A stretch of DNA of 64,000 nucleotides from NCBI GenBank assembly GCA_905479495.1, contig CAJQMR010000042.1, positions 1 through 64,000 on the forward strand. The letters run 5' to 3'. The notes beneath the pieces are model-generated. The model did no database searches, had not been told where the DNA came from, and worked only from the letters and a program-made list of their open reading frames with translations. Each line of letters begins with the position of its first letter. The first letter of the stretch is position 1. Origin of the DNA: an uncultured Anaerolineae bacterium (GTDB lineage Bacteria > Chloroflexota > Anaerolineae > Promineifilales > Promineifilaceae). The position numbers and the translations under genes are program-made. This document shows, in pieces, positions 21,999-31,106 of this stretch.

Positions 21999-22027
21999 GT
22001 AGAGACGGTGCATCGTCCCGTCTCTAC
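21999..22027. repeat. REP-like palindrome GTAGAGACGG...CCGTCTCTAC
   Basis: This is a perfect 10-bp inverted repeat (21999-22008 with 22018-22027) around a 9-base centre, placed between the permease stop and the kinase start. Palindromes of the GTAGAGACG/CGTCTCTAC kind are familiar intergenic repeats in cyanobacteria and other phyla. Here it could stabilise or segment the ABC/kinase transcript. Confidence 0.7.
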
Positions 22028-22033
22028 ATTATC

Positions 22034-22894
22034 TTAGCCGCTTAAATCTTGGCGACGGAAGGCGAGAACAGCCAGGCCCACAAACAGGAGGGTGTAGAGG
22101 GCGATGCCGATGACGGCCGTTTCCATACTTAAACCATCTGCCTGGGTCACTAAGCCGCTGTTGGTTTGGCTGCTAACCCGATTGAGCGACGCCAGGCTGT
22201 TGCTCAGGCCAGCGGGCAGATATTGGCCAATCTTGGCCCAAGTGCCGCCCACCAGGCCCAAAAGCTGCATGAGGACGCCTTCAATCAGCAACGTGTAGGC
22301 CAAGCCGCCGCCGACGGCCACCACGGTAGAGCGGCTGGCCACGGCCAACAAGAAGGTGAGTGCCGCGTAGGGCAGCAAGGTGTAGGCTGTGCGCAAGATG
22401 CTCAATGCCGCCTGCCACCAATCCACCTCAGCAAAAGGCAGACTGCCCTGAAGATTTTGGGTGAAAACGGCCGTTGTCAACGCGCCGGTGACAAAAGGTG
22501 CCAGCACAAAAAGCAGTGCGGGCAGCAAAACGATAGCGAATTTGGCCAGCAGCAGCACCGGACGAGAAATGCCATTGCTCAGCCACAGCTGCATCGTACG
22601 CCAACCGTACTCTTGTGCCGTCAGGGTGCCAATCAAAATGACGATAAGCAGGCCACCCAAACCACCGCCAGAAGCCAGGCCAATGCCTAAGTTCAGCGCC
22701 GATGGCCAGGTGAACATATCATCTACGGGTCCATCGGTGGTGACGACCAGGTTGCCACTGCCATCCGATTGGCTGGCCAGGTAAATCATGAGGGGAATAA
22801 AAACGGCCGCAGCCGCCACGATTACCAGTTCAATCCACAAAATCTTGCGGCGGGTTAATTTCTTTTGTTCAACAGATACCATTTGCCAAAACAT
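22034..22894 (-). CDS. ABC-2 type transporter permease
   Basis: This 286-residue membrane protein has about six hydrophobic segments. It starts with a short cytoplasmic stretch (FWQMVSVEQKKLTRRKILW) typical of ABC-2 permeases, and has the TAQEYGWRTMQLWLSNGISR element near residue 100 that contacts the ATPase. It lies directly downstream of the ATP-binding subunit and upstream of a two-component pair. It is probably the membrane half of an exporter for a peptide, lipid or drug. Nothing fixes the substrate. Confidence 0.85.
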   Translation of the reverse strand: MFWQMVSVEQKKLTRRKILWIELVIVAAAAVFIPLMIYLASQSDGSGNLVVTTDGPVDDMFTWPSALNLGIGLASGGGLGGLLIVILIGTLTAQEYGWRTMQLWLSNGISRPVLLLAKFAIVLLPALLFVLAPFVTGALTTAVFTQNLQGSLPFAEVDWWQAALSILRTAYTLLPYAALTFLLAVASRSTVVAVGGGLAYTLLIEGVLMQLLGLVGGTWAKIGQYLPAGLSNSLASLNRVSSQTNSGLVTQADGLSMETAVIGIALYTLLFVGLAVLAFRRQDLSG

Positions 22895-22911
22895 GAGAGT
22901 TTCCTTTTTTG

Positions 22912-22973
22912 AGTGGCTGGTGGTTGGTGGCTAGTTGCTGGTAAAAGCCACTAACCGCTAAAACTAGCCACTA
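22912..22973. repeat. Imperfect long hairpin built of short degenerate repeats
   Basis: The 5' arm repeats GTGGCTGGTGGTTGGTGGCTAG-like words and the 3' arm carries the complement (CCACTAACC, CTAGCCACT). It lies between the ABC ATPase and permease genes of one operon. It belongs to the same style of element as those at 54.1, 55.0, 56.1 and 60.5 kb. Confidence 0.6.
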
Positions 22974-22976
22974 TAA

Positions 22977-23873
22977 CTATTTCGTGAGCTCCAAAAACAA
23001 ACTTTCCAAATCGGATTTTTGTGTTTGCACTTCGCTGGGGATGATGCCGTTTTGGGTGAGATGGGCGACGGCCGTTTCGCTTTCTATCCCGCTAACCTGC
23101 ACATACGCCCCGTTGGTTACAATCTTGGTGGCATCTGGCAGTTGGGCCAGTAGCTCACCTGCTTTGACTGGATTTTTTACCTTTAGCTTGATAGATTGTC
23201 CGCTTTGGCTAAGCAGTTCTTCCACCGCGCCCTGGGCCACAATTTTCCCCTGGCGAATGACGGCGATGCGATCGCACACCTGCTCCACCTCGTGCAGCAG
23301 ATGGCTGCTGAGGAAAACCGTGATGCCGTCCTCGGTTAGCTGGCGAATAAGCGTGCGCACTTCGCGCATTCCAGCGGGGTCCAGCCCATTGGTTGGCTCA
23401 TCCAGAATGATGAGGGCGGGGCGGTGCAGCAAGGCTGTGCCCAACCCCAGACGCTGTTTCATGCCAGTGGAAAAGCCCCGTACCTTGCGCTCGGCGGCGT
23501 GAGTCAGGCCCACCAGTGCCAGGACTTCGTCGATACGGCCGTTTGCCACTTCAGTGTGCAGCCGGGCAACCAATTGCAAGTTGTCCCGCGCCGTCAGATA
23601 CGGCACCAGCGCAGGCGCGCCAATGAGCGAGCCAACTTGTTGCAGCCCTCGGTTTTGGCCAGGCGAAACCGGCTGGCCAAACAGGGTGATGCTGCCTTCG
23701 GTGGGATGAACCAGCCCCAATACCATGCCGATGGTGGTGGTTTTGCCCGCGCCGTTAGGGCCAAGAAAACCAAACACTTCCCCTTGCCGCACGCGCAGGT
23801 TCACGGACTGAACGGCCGTTACCTCGCCAAAATTTTTGCTTAAATTATCGGTCTGTAAAACGATGCTGCTCAT
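22977..23873 (-). CDS. ABC transporter ATP-binding protein
   Basis: This 298-residue protein has one ABC ATPase domain: Walker A GPNGAGKTT (about residues 39-47), a GSLIGAPALVPYLTARDNL Q-loop region, signature FSTGMKQRLGLG, Walker B LIILDEPTNGLDP and the H-loop SSHLLHEVEQ. A C-terminal extension of about 75 residues is usual in the bacitracin/lantibiotic-resistance type (BcrA/DrrA-like). The start ATG at 23873 is set by AGGAG eight bases upstream; the longer reading to 23924 would run through that site. It powers the permease encoded next. Confidence 0.9.
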   Translation of the reverse strand: MSSIVLQTDNLSKNFGEVTAVQSVNLRVRQGEVFGFLGPNGAGKTTTIGMVLGLVHPTEGSITLFGQPVSPGQNRGLQQVGSLIGAPALVPYLTARDNLQLVARLHTEVANGRIDEVLALVGLTHAAERKVRGFSTGMKQRLGLGTALLHRPALIILDEPTNGLDPAGMREVRTLIRQLTEDGITVFLSSHLLHEVEQVCDRIAVIRQGKIVAQGAVEELLSQSGQSIKLKVKNPVKAGELLAQLPDATKIVTNGAYVQVSGIESETAVAHLTQNGIIPSEVQTQKSDLESLFLELTK

Positions 23874-24094
23874 AGTTCCACTCCTGAATTTAGCCGCAGA
23901 TTGCGCAGATTGGATCTGCAACATCTGTGGACGATTACTTGCTATTTGCTATTAGTGTAGGGGACGGGCCCTATGGCCACATCAGCCCAGAGGACCAAAG
24001 CGGCTCCGCCTGCGGACCCATTATGGGTGGCGGCGTGGGGGGATCGTTTGTTCATCGTGCCGTCCTTGCCGCCAAAATCTGGTAGGCTACGGAG

Positions 24095-25258
24095 ATGAAT
24101 CGTTTTGTGTGGCTTTTTTTGCTGCTGGGTTTGATTGCCTGCCAAACCGAGCTGGTTGTTGAGCAGACGCCAACGGCCGTTCCTACCCCAACGCCTATTG
24201 CCACTGCCTGTGATCGATTTGCAGAATTGGGAGATGCAGGGGAAACGGCCGTTTCCCCGGCGAATATCCACTTTTCTGATGCGCCCGCGCCACGTTACGC
24301 TGTCCATACCTTGTTTATGGATGAAACCATTGCCGATCTGGCGGTTGAGGCAGGTTTTGACACGGTGGTACAGGTGCTGCCCTGGCGGGATGTGCAGCCG
24401 GTTCCGGGGCAGTTTGCCTGGGCCGCTGCGGATGCCCTGGTGCAAACGGCACGCCAGCGGGGGCTGAATCTGGTGCTGCGGCTCGATATGCCACCAGCGT
24501 GGGCGGCACAAAACGATCCGGCTGGCTTGCCATTTGATCTGGCTGCCTATGCTGATTTTGTAACGGCCGTTGCCCAACGTTACAAAGGGCAAATTTTAGG
24601 CTACATCATCTGGAACGAACCAAATTTGGCCGCTGAATGGAGCCGCTCCGGCGGAGATTTGGAAGCACATTGGGCCAGTTTTGCTGGCTGGGTGGCCGAC
24701 CCGGCTGATTATGTGGGCGTGCTGGGCGTCGCCTTCCGCCGTATTCGTGCCGCTGATCCGCAGGCGTTGGTAGTGGGTGGGGGCTTGGCACCGACCAACG
24801 AAAATTCACCGCGCGCTGTGGATGATCGTGTTTTTTTGGAGCAGCTTTGGGCGGTGGGCATGGCGGATTGTGTGGATGTGCTGGCGGTTCATGCCTATGG
24901 GTTTGGCCTCTCGCCAGATGTGCCAGATGATATTCACAATAATCTCAATTTGGGGCGCGTTGAGCAGGTGCATGACATCATGCAGGCAGCCGGGGTAACG
25001 AAGCCGGTCTGGATTACGGAGCTGGGCTACACGGTGGCCGATGGTAACCAGCCTACCGTTTCTGAAACACAGCAAGCAGACTATTTGTTGGCGGCCCAGG
25101 CGCGCGCTGCCGAGGAGTGGCCCTGGGTGACGTTGTTTACGGCGTGGAATTTGGTGTACGGCCGTTCCCCCACCGACGAAATGGGCGGCTACAGTCTCGT
25201 CAACCCAGACCTCACACCACGCCCGGCTTTCTATGCCTGGCAGCAATTAGAAAAGTAG
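24095..25258 (+). CDS. Lipoprotein glycoside hydrolase-like protein (clan A TIM barrel)
   Basis: This 387-residue exported lipoprotein has a signal peptide ending in the lipobox LIAC (Cys16), then a Thr/Pro linker (residues 24-38). A TIM-barrel domain follows with the clan GH-A catalytic pair: the acid/base in WNEPN (Glu175) and the nucleophile in WITELGY (Glu309). GH5/GH39-like relatives hydrolyse beta-linked polysaccharides. It is a paralogue of the protein at 58992: the two share ALVVxxGLAPT and the spacing of catalytic residues. It lacks the LPxV tail of that protein, as expected if lipid holds it instead. GGAG precedes the ATG. Confidence 0.83.
   Translation: MNRFVWLFLLLGLIACQTELVVEQTPTAVPTPTPIATACDRFAELGDAGETAVSPANIHFSDAPAPRYAVHTLFMDETIADLAVEAGFDTVVQVLPWRDVQPVPGQFAWAAADALVQTARQRGLNLVLRLDMPPAWAAQNDPAGLPFDLAAYADFVTAVAQRYKGQILGYIIWNEPNLAAEWSRSGGDLEAHWASFAGWVADPADYVGVLGVAFRRIRAADPQALVVGGGLAPTNENSPRAVDDRVFLEQLWAVGMADCVDVLAVHAYGFGLSPDVPDDIHNNLNLGRVEQVHDIMQAAGVTKPVWITELGYTVADGNQPTVSETQQADYLLAAQARAAEEWPWVTLFTAWNLVYGRSPTDEMGGYSLVNPDLTPRPAFYAWQQLEK
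24239..24258. repeat. Longest ACGGCCGT-type palindrome (20 bp), inside a gene
   Basis: GGGGAAACGGCCGTTTCCCC is a perfect 20-bp palindrome centred on the octamer that recurs about 100 times in this window. It sits in the lipoprotein glycosidase gene and encodes GETAVSP. Shorter copies with the same AAA/TTT flanks occur at 13396, 14434, 44635 and 48151, among others. Confidence 0.9.
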
Positions 25259-25285
25259 CCACGCTTTCTTAGCACGCTCCACGCG

Positions 25286-25404
25286 TGTCATTCTGAGTGA
25301 AACGAAGAATCCCTCTAAACGATGCTTGATAGAGCCCTTGCCAATGAGCGAAGGCTGCACAGAGCTTGGATTCTAGGGATGCTTCGGGGGACCTCAGCAT
25401 GACA
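25286..25404. repeat. REP-like intergenic element GTCATTCTGAG...CTCAGCATGACA
   Basis: The ends TGTCATTCTGAGTG and ACCTCAGCATGACA are imperfect inverted repeats, each followed inward by CGAAG-A/C-ATCCC. The element fills the 156-base gap between the convergent glycosidase and kinase genes. This word (GTCATTCTGAGNGAANCGAAGAATC) is one I know as a widespread bacterial intergenic repeat. It could fold as one long hairpin and act as a bidirectional terminator. Confidence 0.75.
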
Positions 25405-25414
25405 GGTCTGGGTT

Positions 25415-26665
25415 TTAGGCGTTGGGCAGGGTAATGGTGAATTGGAAGCCTTGTTGGAGGGCTGTTTTGATTTCTATACGGCCGTTCAACAACTGCACCC
25501 GTTCTTGAATACCAATGAGGCCAAAACTGCCGCTGTGTCTATCTGCCAAATTTGTTCCAACCCCATTATCTTTTACCGTGAGGCTGGTCTGCTCTGGCAT
25601 GTAGCGCAGCCAGATGTCTACGCGGGAAGCGCGGGCATGTTTGCGCACGTTGGTTAACCCTTCCTGCACGGCGCGGTACAGCGTCAGCTCAATTTTGGGA
25701 TCGCGTTTGGCGGGGTCGCCCTCAATGGTAAGCTCTGTTACCAGGCCTGCTTCGCGCAGTTCCAATGCTAAACGCTCCAAAGCTTCGACCAATGTCTGGT
25801 TTTCTAGCGGCGATTCGCGCAGCGCACTTACGGAGTGACGTACGGCCGCCAGCCCTTCTTGCGTCAGGCGTTGCGCTTTGTCCAGGGCGTCTTGTGCCTT
25901 CTCCGGTTGGCTGTCCATGATGGTTTTAGCGGCTTCGATTTGCACGTTGACTACCGTCAGGTAGTGGCCCAGATTATCATGGATTTCGCGGGCCACCCGG
26001 TTGCGTTCGCGCATGGTCGCCAGCTCTTCTACCTGAGCGGCATATTCGGCCAGCCGGTGATTGGCTCCACGTAAATCGGTTGCCAGCCGCTGAACTTCGT
26101 TGCGGGCGCTGCTTTCACGCACGGCGATGCTGGTAAAAATGAGGGTGAACACCATGGCTGCCCCAATCGACAGTAAATTAACAATGGTGTCTTGCCAGGC
26201 TTGGTTTGGAAAGTAGATGATCCAGATAAATCCCAGCAGGATCAAGCTGATCACGGTTGTAAAAAGCCAGTTGCGTGACAAGCTTTGGGCAGCAATGGGT
26301 AAGATCAATATCCAGACAGAACCACCGCCTGTCTCCCGTGTGAGAAACAGCAGACCCGCCATTACACTCAGCTGGATGCCAAAATAAAGGTAGGGTGCCA
26401 GCGTGAAGTTAAGAAAACGCTCGTGCAGCATCATGCCCCTGGTGCCATTGGCCACATAGATAAGCCAGCAGAGCAAAATGAGGGCGATTTGCCAGGTGGG
26501 TAGTGCCCAAAAGCGCGTTGAAAAAAGCAGTGGTATCAAAGCCACAATGGCCAGGGAAATGACAACCACATTGACGCCAATGCCGGTAAACCGAGCGTTG
26601 GCTTCGAGCTGGTTTGTGACAATGGTATCGTTGGCGCGGTGGGTGATCTCTGTTTGCTGACTCAT
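25415..26665 (-). CDS. Orphan sensor histidine kinase (HisKA_3)
   Basis: This 416-residue protein has five to six predicted membrane segments between residues 25 and 185, no large extracytoplasmic domain, then a coiled linker. The H-box is REIHDNLGHYL with His229, and a HATPase domain follows (KDNGVGTN, FGLIGIQERV). It belongs to the DesK/NarX-type kinases, which use NarL-type partners. It starts 3 bases after the hslO stop on the same strand, so it is in the glnS-hslO transcription direction, yet no response regulator is adjacent. The integral sensor suggests membrane-state or cell-wall stress sensing (inference). Confidence 0.88.
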   Translation of the reverse strand: MSQQTEITHRANDTIVTNQLEANARFTGIGVNVVVISLAIVALIPLLFSTRFWALPTWQIALILLCWLIYVANGTRGMMLHERFLNFTLAPYLYFGIQLSVMAGLLFLTRETGGGSVWILILPIAAQSLSRNWLFTTVISLILLGFIWIIYFPNQAWQDTIVNLLSIGAAMVFTLIFTSIAVRESSARNEVQRLATDLRGANHRLAEYAAQVEELATMRERNRVAREIHDNLGHYLTVVNVQIEAAKTIMDSQPEKAQDALDKAQRLTQEGLAAVRHSVSALRESPLENQTLVEALERLALELREAGLVTELTIEGDPAKRDPKIELTLYRAVQEGLTNVRKHARASRVDIWLRYMPEQTSLTVKDNGVGTNLADRHSGSFGLIGIQERVQLLNGRIEIKTALQQGFQFTITLPNA

Positions 26666-26668
26666 GGT

Positions 26669-27538
26669 TTATAGGGATTTGAGCAGATCTTCCAGGTCTT
26701 CGCGGCTGAAGAGATATTGCTCGTGGCAAAAATGGCAATCGACAATGGTTTCGCCTTCGGTGGCAATGATTTGGCGCAGCTCCTCGGCACCCAGCGAGAT
26801 GAGGGCTTGTTCGCTGCGAGCGCGGCTGCAGCCACATTCAAAGTGCAACGGCCGTTCCTCCAAAATTTTATACGGCATCTCGCCAAACAACAGATCCACT
26901 ATTTCTTCCGGGGTTTTGCCGCTGTGCAGTAAGTCGGCGAGCGGCGGCAGCTCTTGGGTGTTGTTGCGCAGCTGCTGCACGATGTCAGATTCGTAGGGCG
27001 GCAGGGCCTGAATTAGCAGGCCCCCCACGGTTTGTAAAGTGCCTTCGCCGTCAATGGTGTGGCTGATGTCGATGAGAGAGGGAATTTGCTCAGATTGGTT
27101 GAGGAAAAAGGTGAGTTCGGCGGCAATATCGCCGCTGCCCAGCGGTACGGTGCTTTCTACCAGTTCCGGCAGCAGCACATCTTTAACAACAGTGAGCAAA
27201 CCGGTGTCGCCCAGGGCGTTGGCAATATGTTCCCGGTCCAGGTTGGGCAGATCGGTCATCGGTTGGGCGACGTAGCCTCGGATACGGCCGTTGTTGTCTG
27301 ACTCCACCAATATTTTTTGCAAGGGGCCGCTGCCTTCAAACTTCATGGCAATGCGCTGCCGTACCTTCAGCAGCGAGCCCATCAGCGCCGCACCGGTCAG
27401 GGCGTGGGCCAGGGCAATTCCGGCAATAGGAAACGTGCCGTGCCGGTCAGCCGCTTCCAGTGCCAGGCCAGTGTTGGCCGAAACAATAACACGTACCCCG
27501 GCTTCTCTGGCCAGGGCACGAACTAGATAATCTTCCAC
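26669..27538 (-). CDS. hslO: Hsp33 redox-regulated chaperone
   Basis: This 289-residue protein is of standard Hsp33 length. The N-terminal substrate-binding fold (DYLVRALAREAGVRV and later GYVAQPMTDLPN) precedes the zinc/redox switch with Cys235-x-Cys237 and Cys268-x-x-Cys271. In the known family these cysteines release zinc and form disulfides under oxidative plus heat stress, activating the holdase in the cytoplasm. All four are present, so the switch should work. It is encoded between glnS and a kinase on the same strand. Confidence 0.94.
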   Translation of the reverse strand: MEDYLVRALAREAGVRVIVSANTGLALEAADRHGTFPIAGIALAHALTGAALMGSLLKVRQRIAMKFEGSGPLQKILVESDNNGRIRGYVAQPMTDLPNLDREHIANALGDTGLLTVVKDVLLPELVESTVPLGSGDIAAELTFFLNQSEQIPSLIDISHTIDGEGTLQTVGGLLIQALPPYESDIVQQLRNNTQELPPLADLLHSGKTPEEIVDLLFGEMPYKILEERPLHFECGCSRARSEQALISLGAEELRQIIATEGETIVDCHFCHEQYLFSREDLEDLLKSL

Positions 27539-27549
27539 AGGGTTACCTC

Positions 27550-27586
27550 AAAAAAGAGACTGGAGATTGAGTCAATCTCCAGTCTC
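27550..27586 (-). terminator. Intrinsic terminator downstream of glnS
   Basis: A perfect 13-bp stem, GAGACTGGAGATT (27556-27568) with AATCTCCAGTCTC (27574-27586), encloses a 5-base loop. On the minus strand it is followed by TTTTTTGAGG. It separates glnS from hslO, so hslO is expressed by read-through or its own promoter. Confidence 0.75.
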
Positions 27587-27603
27587 CAGTCTCAATAATT
27601 TAA

Positions 27604-29313
27604 TTACTTAACCTTAGCCCAGGAATCCCGCAGGGCGACGGTGAGGTTGAAAACGGGATGGTCCTCGGTGCTGTCTGGGTCTTTGGCGTAGTAGCCCTGG
27701 CGCATGAACTGGACGCTCTGGCCAATTTCGGCAAAAGCCAGGCCGGGTTCCACTTTGGCGTTGTCCAAAATTTCCAGACTGTGCGGGTTCAGGTTATCGG
27801 TGAAATCCTGGCCTTCTTCATCCACCTCTTCCGGTTCGGCGCGGTTGAACAGCACGTCGTACTGGCGCAGCTCGGCATCCAGCGCATGCTGGGCGCTGAC
27901 CCAATGAATGGTGCCACGGACTTTACGGCCGTCTGGCACATTGCCCCCGCTTGTTTCTGGATCGTACGTGCAGTGCAGTTCTACCACGTTACCCGCATCG
28001 TCCTTAATCGCTTCGGTAAGGGTGAGTAGATAAGCCCCCAGGAAGCGCACTTCGCGCCCTTCGCTGAGGCGGTAGAACTTCTTGGGCGCATTCTCCATGT
28101 AATCGTCCTGCTCGATGAATAGTTCACGGCTGAATGGTACCTGCCGGGTGGTGCTGTTGTTTTTGTCCTGCGGGTAGGTGGGCACATTAAACCATTCAAC
28201 TTTGTCTTCTGGGTAGTTGGTGACGATGACGCGCAACGGCCGTAACACGGCCATCGCCCGTGGTGCATGGGAATTGAGCTCGTCGCGAACGGCCGCTTCC
28301 AGCATGGCCATATCGACCGTACGGTTGTAGCGGGCCATGCCCACCATATCCTGGAAGTTGCGAATGGCTGCTGCCGGGTAGCCGCGCCGCCGCATCCCGG
28401 CCAGCGTGGGCATCCGGGGATCGTCCCAGCCATTGACGTGCCCTTCCTGCACCAGGCGAATGAGCTTACGCTTGCTGGTGATGGTGTGGCTGACGTTTAG
28501 GCGGCCGAATTCAATCTGCTGCGGATGGTGGGCGATGTCGATCTGGTCTAAAAACCAATCATACAGGGGCCGGTGGTTGACGTATTCCAGCGAGCAAAAC
28601 GAATGGGTCACCCCTTCGAGTGCGTCTGACTGGCCGTGGGCCCAATCGTACATGGGGTAGATGTTCCATTTGTCGCCGGTGCGCCAGTGTGGCGCTTTGA
28701 GAATGCGATACATGACCGGATCGCGCATGTTGATGATGGGCGAACTCATGTCGATTTTGGCCCGCAGCACGCGGGACCCTTCCTCAAATTCGCCATTTTT
28801 CATTCGCTCGAACAGGTCCAGATTTTCTTCCACGCTGCGGTCGCGGTAGGGGCTGTTTTTACCTGGTTCGGTGAGCGTGCCGCGATATTCGCGCATCTCA
28901 TCCTGGCTCAGATCATCGACGTACGCTTTGCCTTCTTTAATGAGTTGAACTGCCCACTCGTACAGCTGGTCGAAGTAGTCTGAGGCGTAGTAAAGGCGGT
29001 CTTCCCAATCGTAGCCCAGCCAGCGGATGTCGTTCATGATGCCTTCGACGTATTCGGTTTCTTCTTTGGTGGGATTGGTGTCGTCGAAGCGCAGGTTGCA
29101 CTTACCGCCAAACTCAGCGGCAATTTTGAAGTCGGTGTGGATGGCGTTAGCGTGGCCGATGTGCAGATAACCATTGGGTTCGGGAGGGAAGCGGGTGTGG
29201 ACTTTGCCGCCGAAACGGCCGTTGGCCACATCCTCAGCAATCATGGTGCGTAAAAAATCGCTGGGGGAGTCGTTTTCATTTGCCTCTGGGGCGGGATCAA
29301 CGTTTTTGGTCAT
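27604..29313 (-). CDS. glnS: Glutaminyl-tRNA synthetase
   Basis: This 569-residue class I synthetase charges tRNA-Gln with glutamine. It carries the HIGH signature as [13 protein letters not shown] (about residues 42-54), the KMSKS equivalent TSKRK in [11 protein letters not shown], and the GlnRS-specific FDDTNPTKE and [17 protein letters not shown] blocks. The two-part beta-barrel anticodon domain occupies the C-terminal third. Its presence means the organism uses direct Gln charging rather than only the GatCAB route. The start at ATG 29313 is followed by a short acidic leader of about 20 residues before the core, a common variation. Confidence 0.95.
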   Translation of the reverse strand: MTKNVDPAPEANENDSPSDFLRTMIAEDVANGRFGGKVHTRFPPEPNGYLHIGHANAIHTDFKIAAEFGGKCNLRFDDTNPTKEETEYVEGIMNDIRWLGYDWEDRLYYASDYFDQLYEWAVQLIKEGKAYVDDLSQDEMREYRGTLTEPGKNSPYRDRSVEENLDLFERMKNGEFEEGSRVLRAKIDMSSPIINMRDPVMYRILKAPHWRTGDKWNIYPMYDWAHGQSDALEGVTHSFCSLEYVNHRPLYDWFLDQIDIAHHPQQIEFGRLNVSHTITSKRKLIRLVQEGHVNGWDDPRMPTLAGMRRRGYPAAAIRNFQDMVGMARYNRTVDMAMLEAAVRDELNSHAPRAMAVLRPLRVIVTNYPEDKVEWFNVPTYPQDKNNSTTRQVPFSRELFIEQDDYMENAPKKFYRLSEGREVRFLGAYLLTLTEAIKDDAGNVVELHCTYDPETSGGNVPDGRKVRGTIHWVSAQHALDAELRQYDVLFNRAEPEEVDEEGQDFTDNLNPHSLEILDNAKVEPGLAFAEIGQSVQFMRQGYYAKDPDSTEDHPVFNLTVALRDSWAKVK

Positions 29314-29632
29314 GGCGTATTCCTTTCAAAAAAATGAACGCAGAGGTGCGGCGGCATAGAGGAGAACCCTTAGCCCAGCATCTTTGCGTGATGATTCCTC
29401 AAAATATGCCGTGATCATAAGCGATTCAAGCCAGGATGCAAATAAACTTGAAAGCCAACGCGTACAATTCGTACTATTGTCTTGAAAGTGCTGTTTTGTA
29501 GCGTAAATAGCAAACGTTACTATTGTTAGCTGGAGAACTGATTAAAATCATCATGTTTTGTTCAGATGATTTTGTACAGTAGTGTTCAACAGGTTGTTTC
29601 CGCTCATCTTCTACCGCAGAAGGAGGATTAAA

Positions 29633-30142
29633 ATGGTATCTTCTCGTTGGCAAAAACAGCACAGTTACTTCCAGGCTATTGTTTGGGCTGTTTCAGCGGT
29701 AATCTCTACCTTGCTGATAATTATCTTGTTGCTGCTGGGGTTTGGGATAGAAATGGCCGGTGTGTTTTTTATTATTGTTTTTCTTGCAATGCGCGTTTTG
29801 TTGGCCTTCTTGCTCAAGAATCGTTTTGCCAATTCGATGGTTCGGATTTTGAAATTCGACTATGAGGAAATCGAACGTGAGTTTCGCATGTTATTTAAAA
29901 ACAAATATATTCGTTATCACCGAAAATTAGAAGAAGACGCCTATCATTATGAGTTTCCTGGACACAGCCTAAGCATGACAGTTGAGCCTTACTGGCTTCT
30001 TTTTATGGACCCGAATCAGCAGAAAGCCACGAAAATAACTCTCCGTATCCTGAATGCTAAAAATAAAGAATTTGCCGAAATGTTAGCAGACTCCATTGAC
30101 GAAATGGCCGCGCAGCGGGCTACCAGCCAGGAAAAAGCCTAA
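29633..30142 (+). CDS. Small membrane protein of unknown function
   Basis: This 169-residue protein has two adjacent transmembrane segments (about residues 14-38 and 42-62) and then a charged soluble domain of about 105 residues. I do not recognise the family. An upstream GTG at 29582 is open, but AGGAGG at 29621-29626 sits 6 bases before the ATG at 29633 and decides the start. The 300-base gap before it (29314-29632) shows nothing beyond AT-rich DNA with a weak TTGAAA/TACTAT pair near 29450-29475. It is probably co-transcribed with the following methyltransferase-like gene. Confidence 0.68.
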   Translation: MVSSRWQKQHSYFQAIVWAVSAVISTLLIIILLLLGFGIEMAGVFFIIVFLAMRVLLAFLLKNRFANSMVRILKFDYEEIEREFRMLFKNKYIRYHRKLEEDAYHYEFPGHSLSMTVEPYWLLFMDPNQQKATKITLRILNAKNKEFAEMLADSIDEMAAQRATSQEKA

Positions 30143-30230
30143 CAAGCATACAACCGACGCAAAACGCGGCTGAAGCGGGTGTTGGGCAGCAGGCGATTAC
30201 TCGGACTGATACGTGCCTCGGAGGAATAAT

Positions 30231-30950
30231 ATGCTATCGAAACCAGATACTCAAAAGGTGGTTCAAACAGCATCCCCTCGCCAGTGGATCGGTTTAGTTG
30301 TGGTGTATCTCACCATACCGCTTGTTCTATTGGTATGCGGAGGGGACTTCGGTTGGTGGCAGGCGTGGGTCTATTCCCTACTAATCTTTGCTGCCGGCAT
30401 AGGCGGGCGCATTTGGGCGGAACGGCGGCATCCGGGGTTGACGGCCGAACGACAAAATATTGAGAAGATGCAAAGTACGAAGGCCTGGGACAAAGTGCTT
30501 GCTCCGCTGATGGCGCTGAGTTTGAGTTTCCCACTGGTCACTGTGGCAGGATTGGATTACCGCTATGGCTGGTCACCCGCATTTCCGCTCTGGCTCGTTA
30601 TACTCGGCTTTATCTTGATTGCGCTCGGATACGCTTTTGGCGTGTGGGCAATGGCAGAGAATCGCTTTTTCTCCAGCACGGTACGTATTCAGATGGATAG
30701 AGGGCATGAGGTATGTGACAGTGGTCCATACCGGATTGTGCGGCATCCTGGCTATGGCGGGAATGTTCTGCCGCTGCTGGGCATTGTGCTGGCCTTAGGC
30801 TCAGTGTGGACACTTATTCCGGCGGCAGTGGCGTTGATCATCGCGGTGATCAGAACCGTACTGGAAGACCAGACTCTACAGGAAGAGCTGCCAGGCTATC
30901 AAGACTATGCACGGCGCGTGCGCTATCGGTTGATTCCTGGGATTTTCTGA
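30231..30950 (+). CDS. Isoprenylcysteine carboxyl methyltransferase-like (ICMT/PEMT) membrane protein
   Basis: This 239-residue protein has five to six membrane segments and the C-terminal signature GPYRIVRHPGYGGN, followed by LEDQTLQEELPGYQDYARRVRYRLIPGIF. This is the conserved SAM-binding end of the ICMT/PEMT superfamily. Bacterial members methylate lipids or small molecules at the membrane; the exact substrate is unknown. The start at ATG 30231 is set by GGAGGA five bases before it; an upstream GTG at 30213 is less likely. The gap to the next gene (30951-31106) holds no clear feature. Confidence 0.8.
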   Translation: MLSKPDTQKVVQTASPRQWIGLVVVYLTIPLVLLVCGGDFGWWQAWVYSLLIFAAGIGGRIWAERRHPGLTAERQNIEKMQSTKAWDKVLAPLMALSLSFPLVTVAGLDYRYGWSPAFPLWLVILGFILIALGYAFGVWAMAENRFFSSTVRIQMDRGHEVCDSGPYRIVRHPGYGGNVLPLLGIVLALGSVWTLIPAAVALIIAVIRTVLEDQTLQEELPGYQDYARRVRYRLIPGIF

Positions 30951-31106
30951 GGGTATCACTCCGCGATGCGATGTGGTGGAGGGATTTGGATGTATCATCT
31001 TTCTTCTTGCATCGTTGTGCTGTCCGGCTGACGCATAGGGTGTTAGGTTGCATTTATACTCAAGGACATCTGGGAAAAGTTGAAAGTTCATCGGTGTTTT
31101 AAGGGA

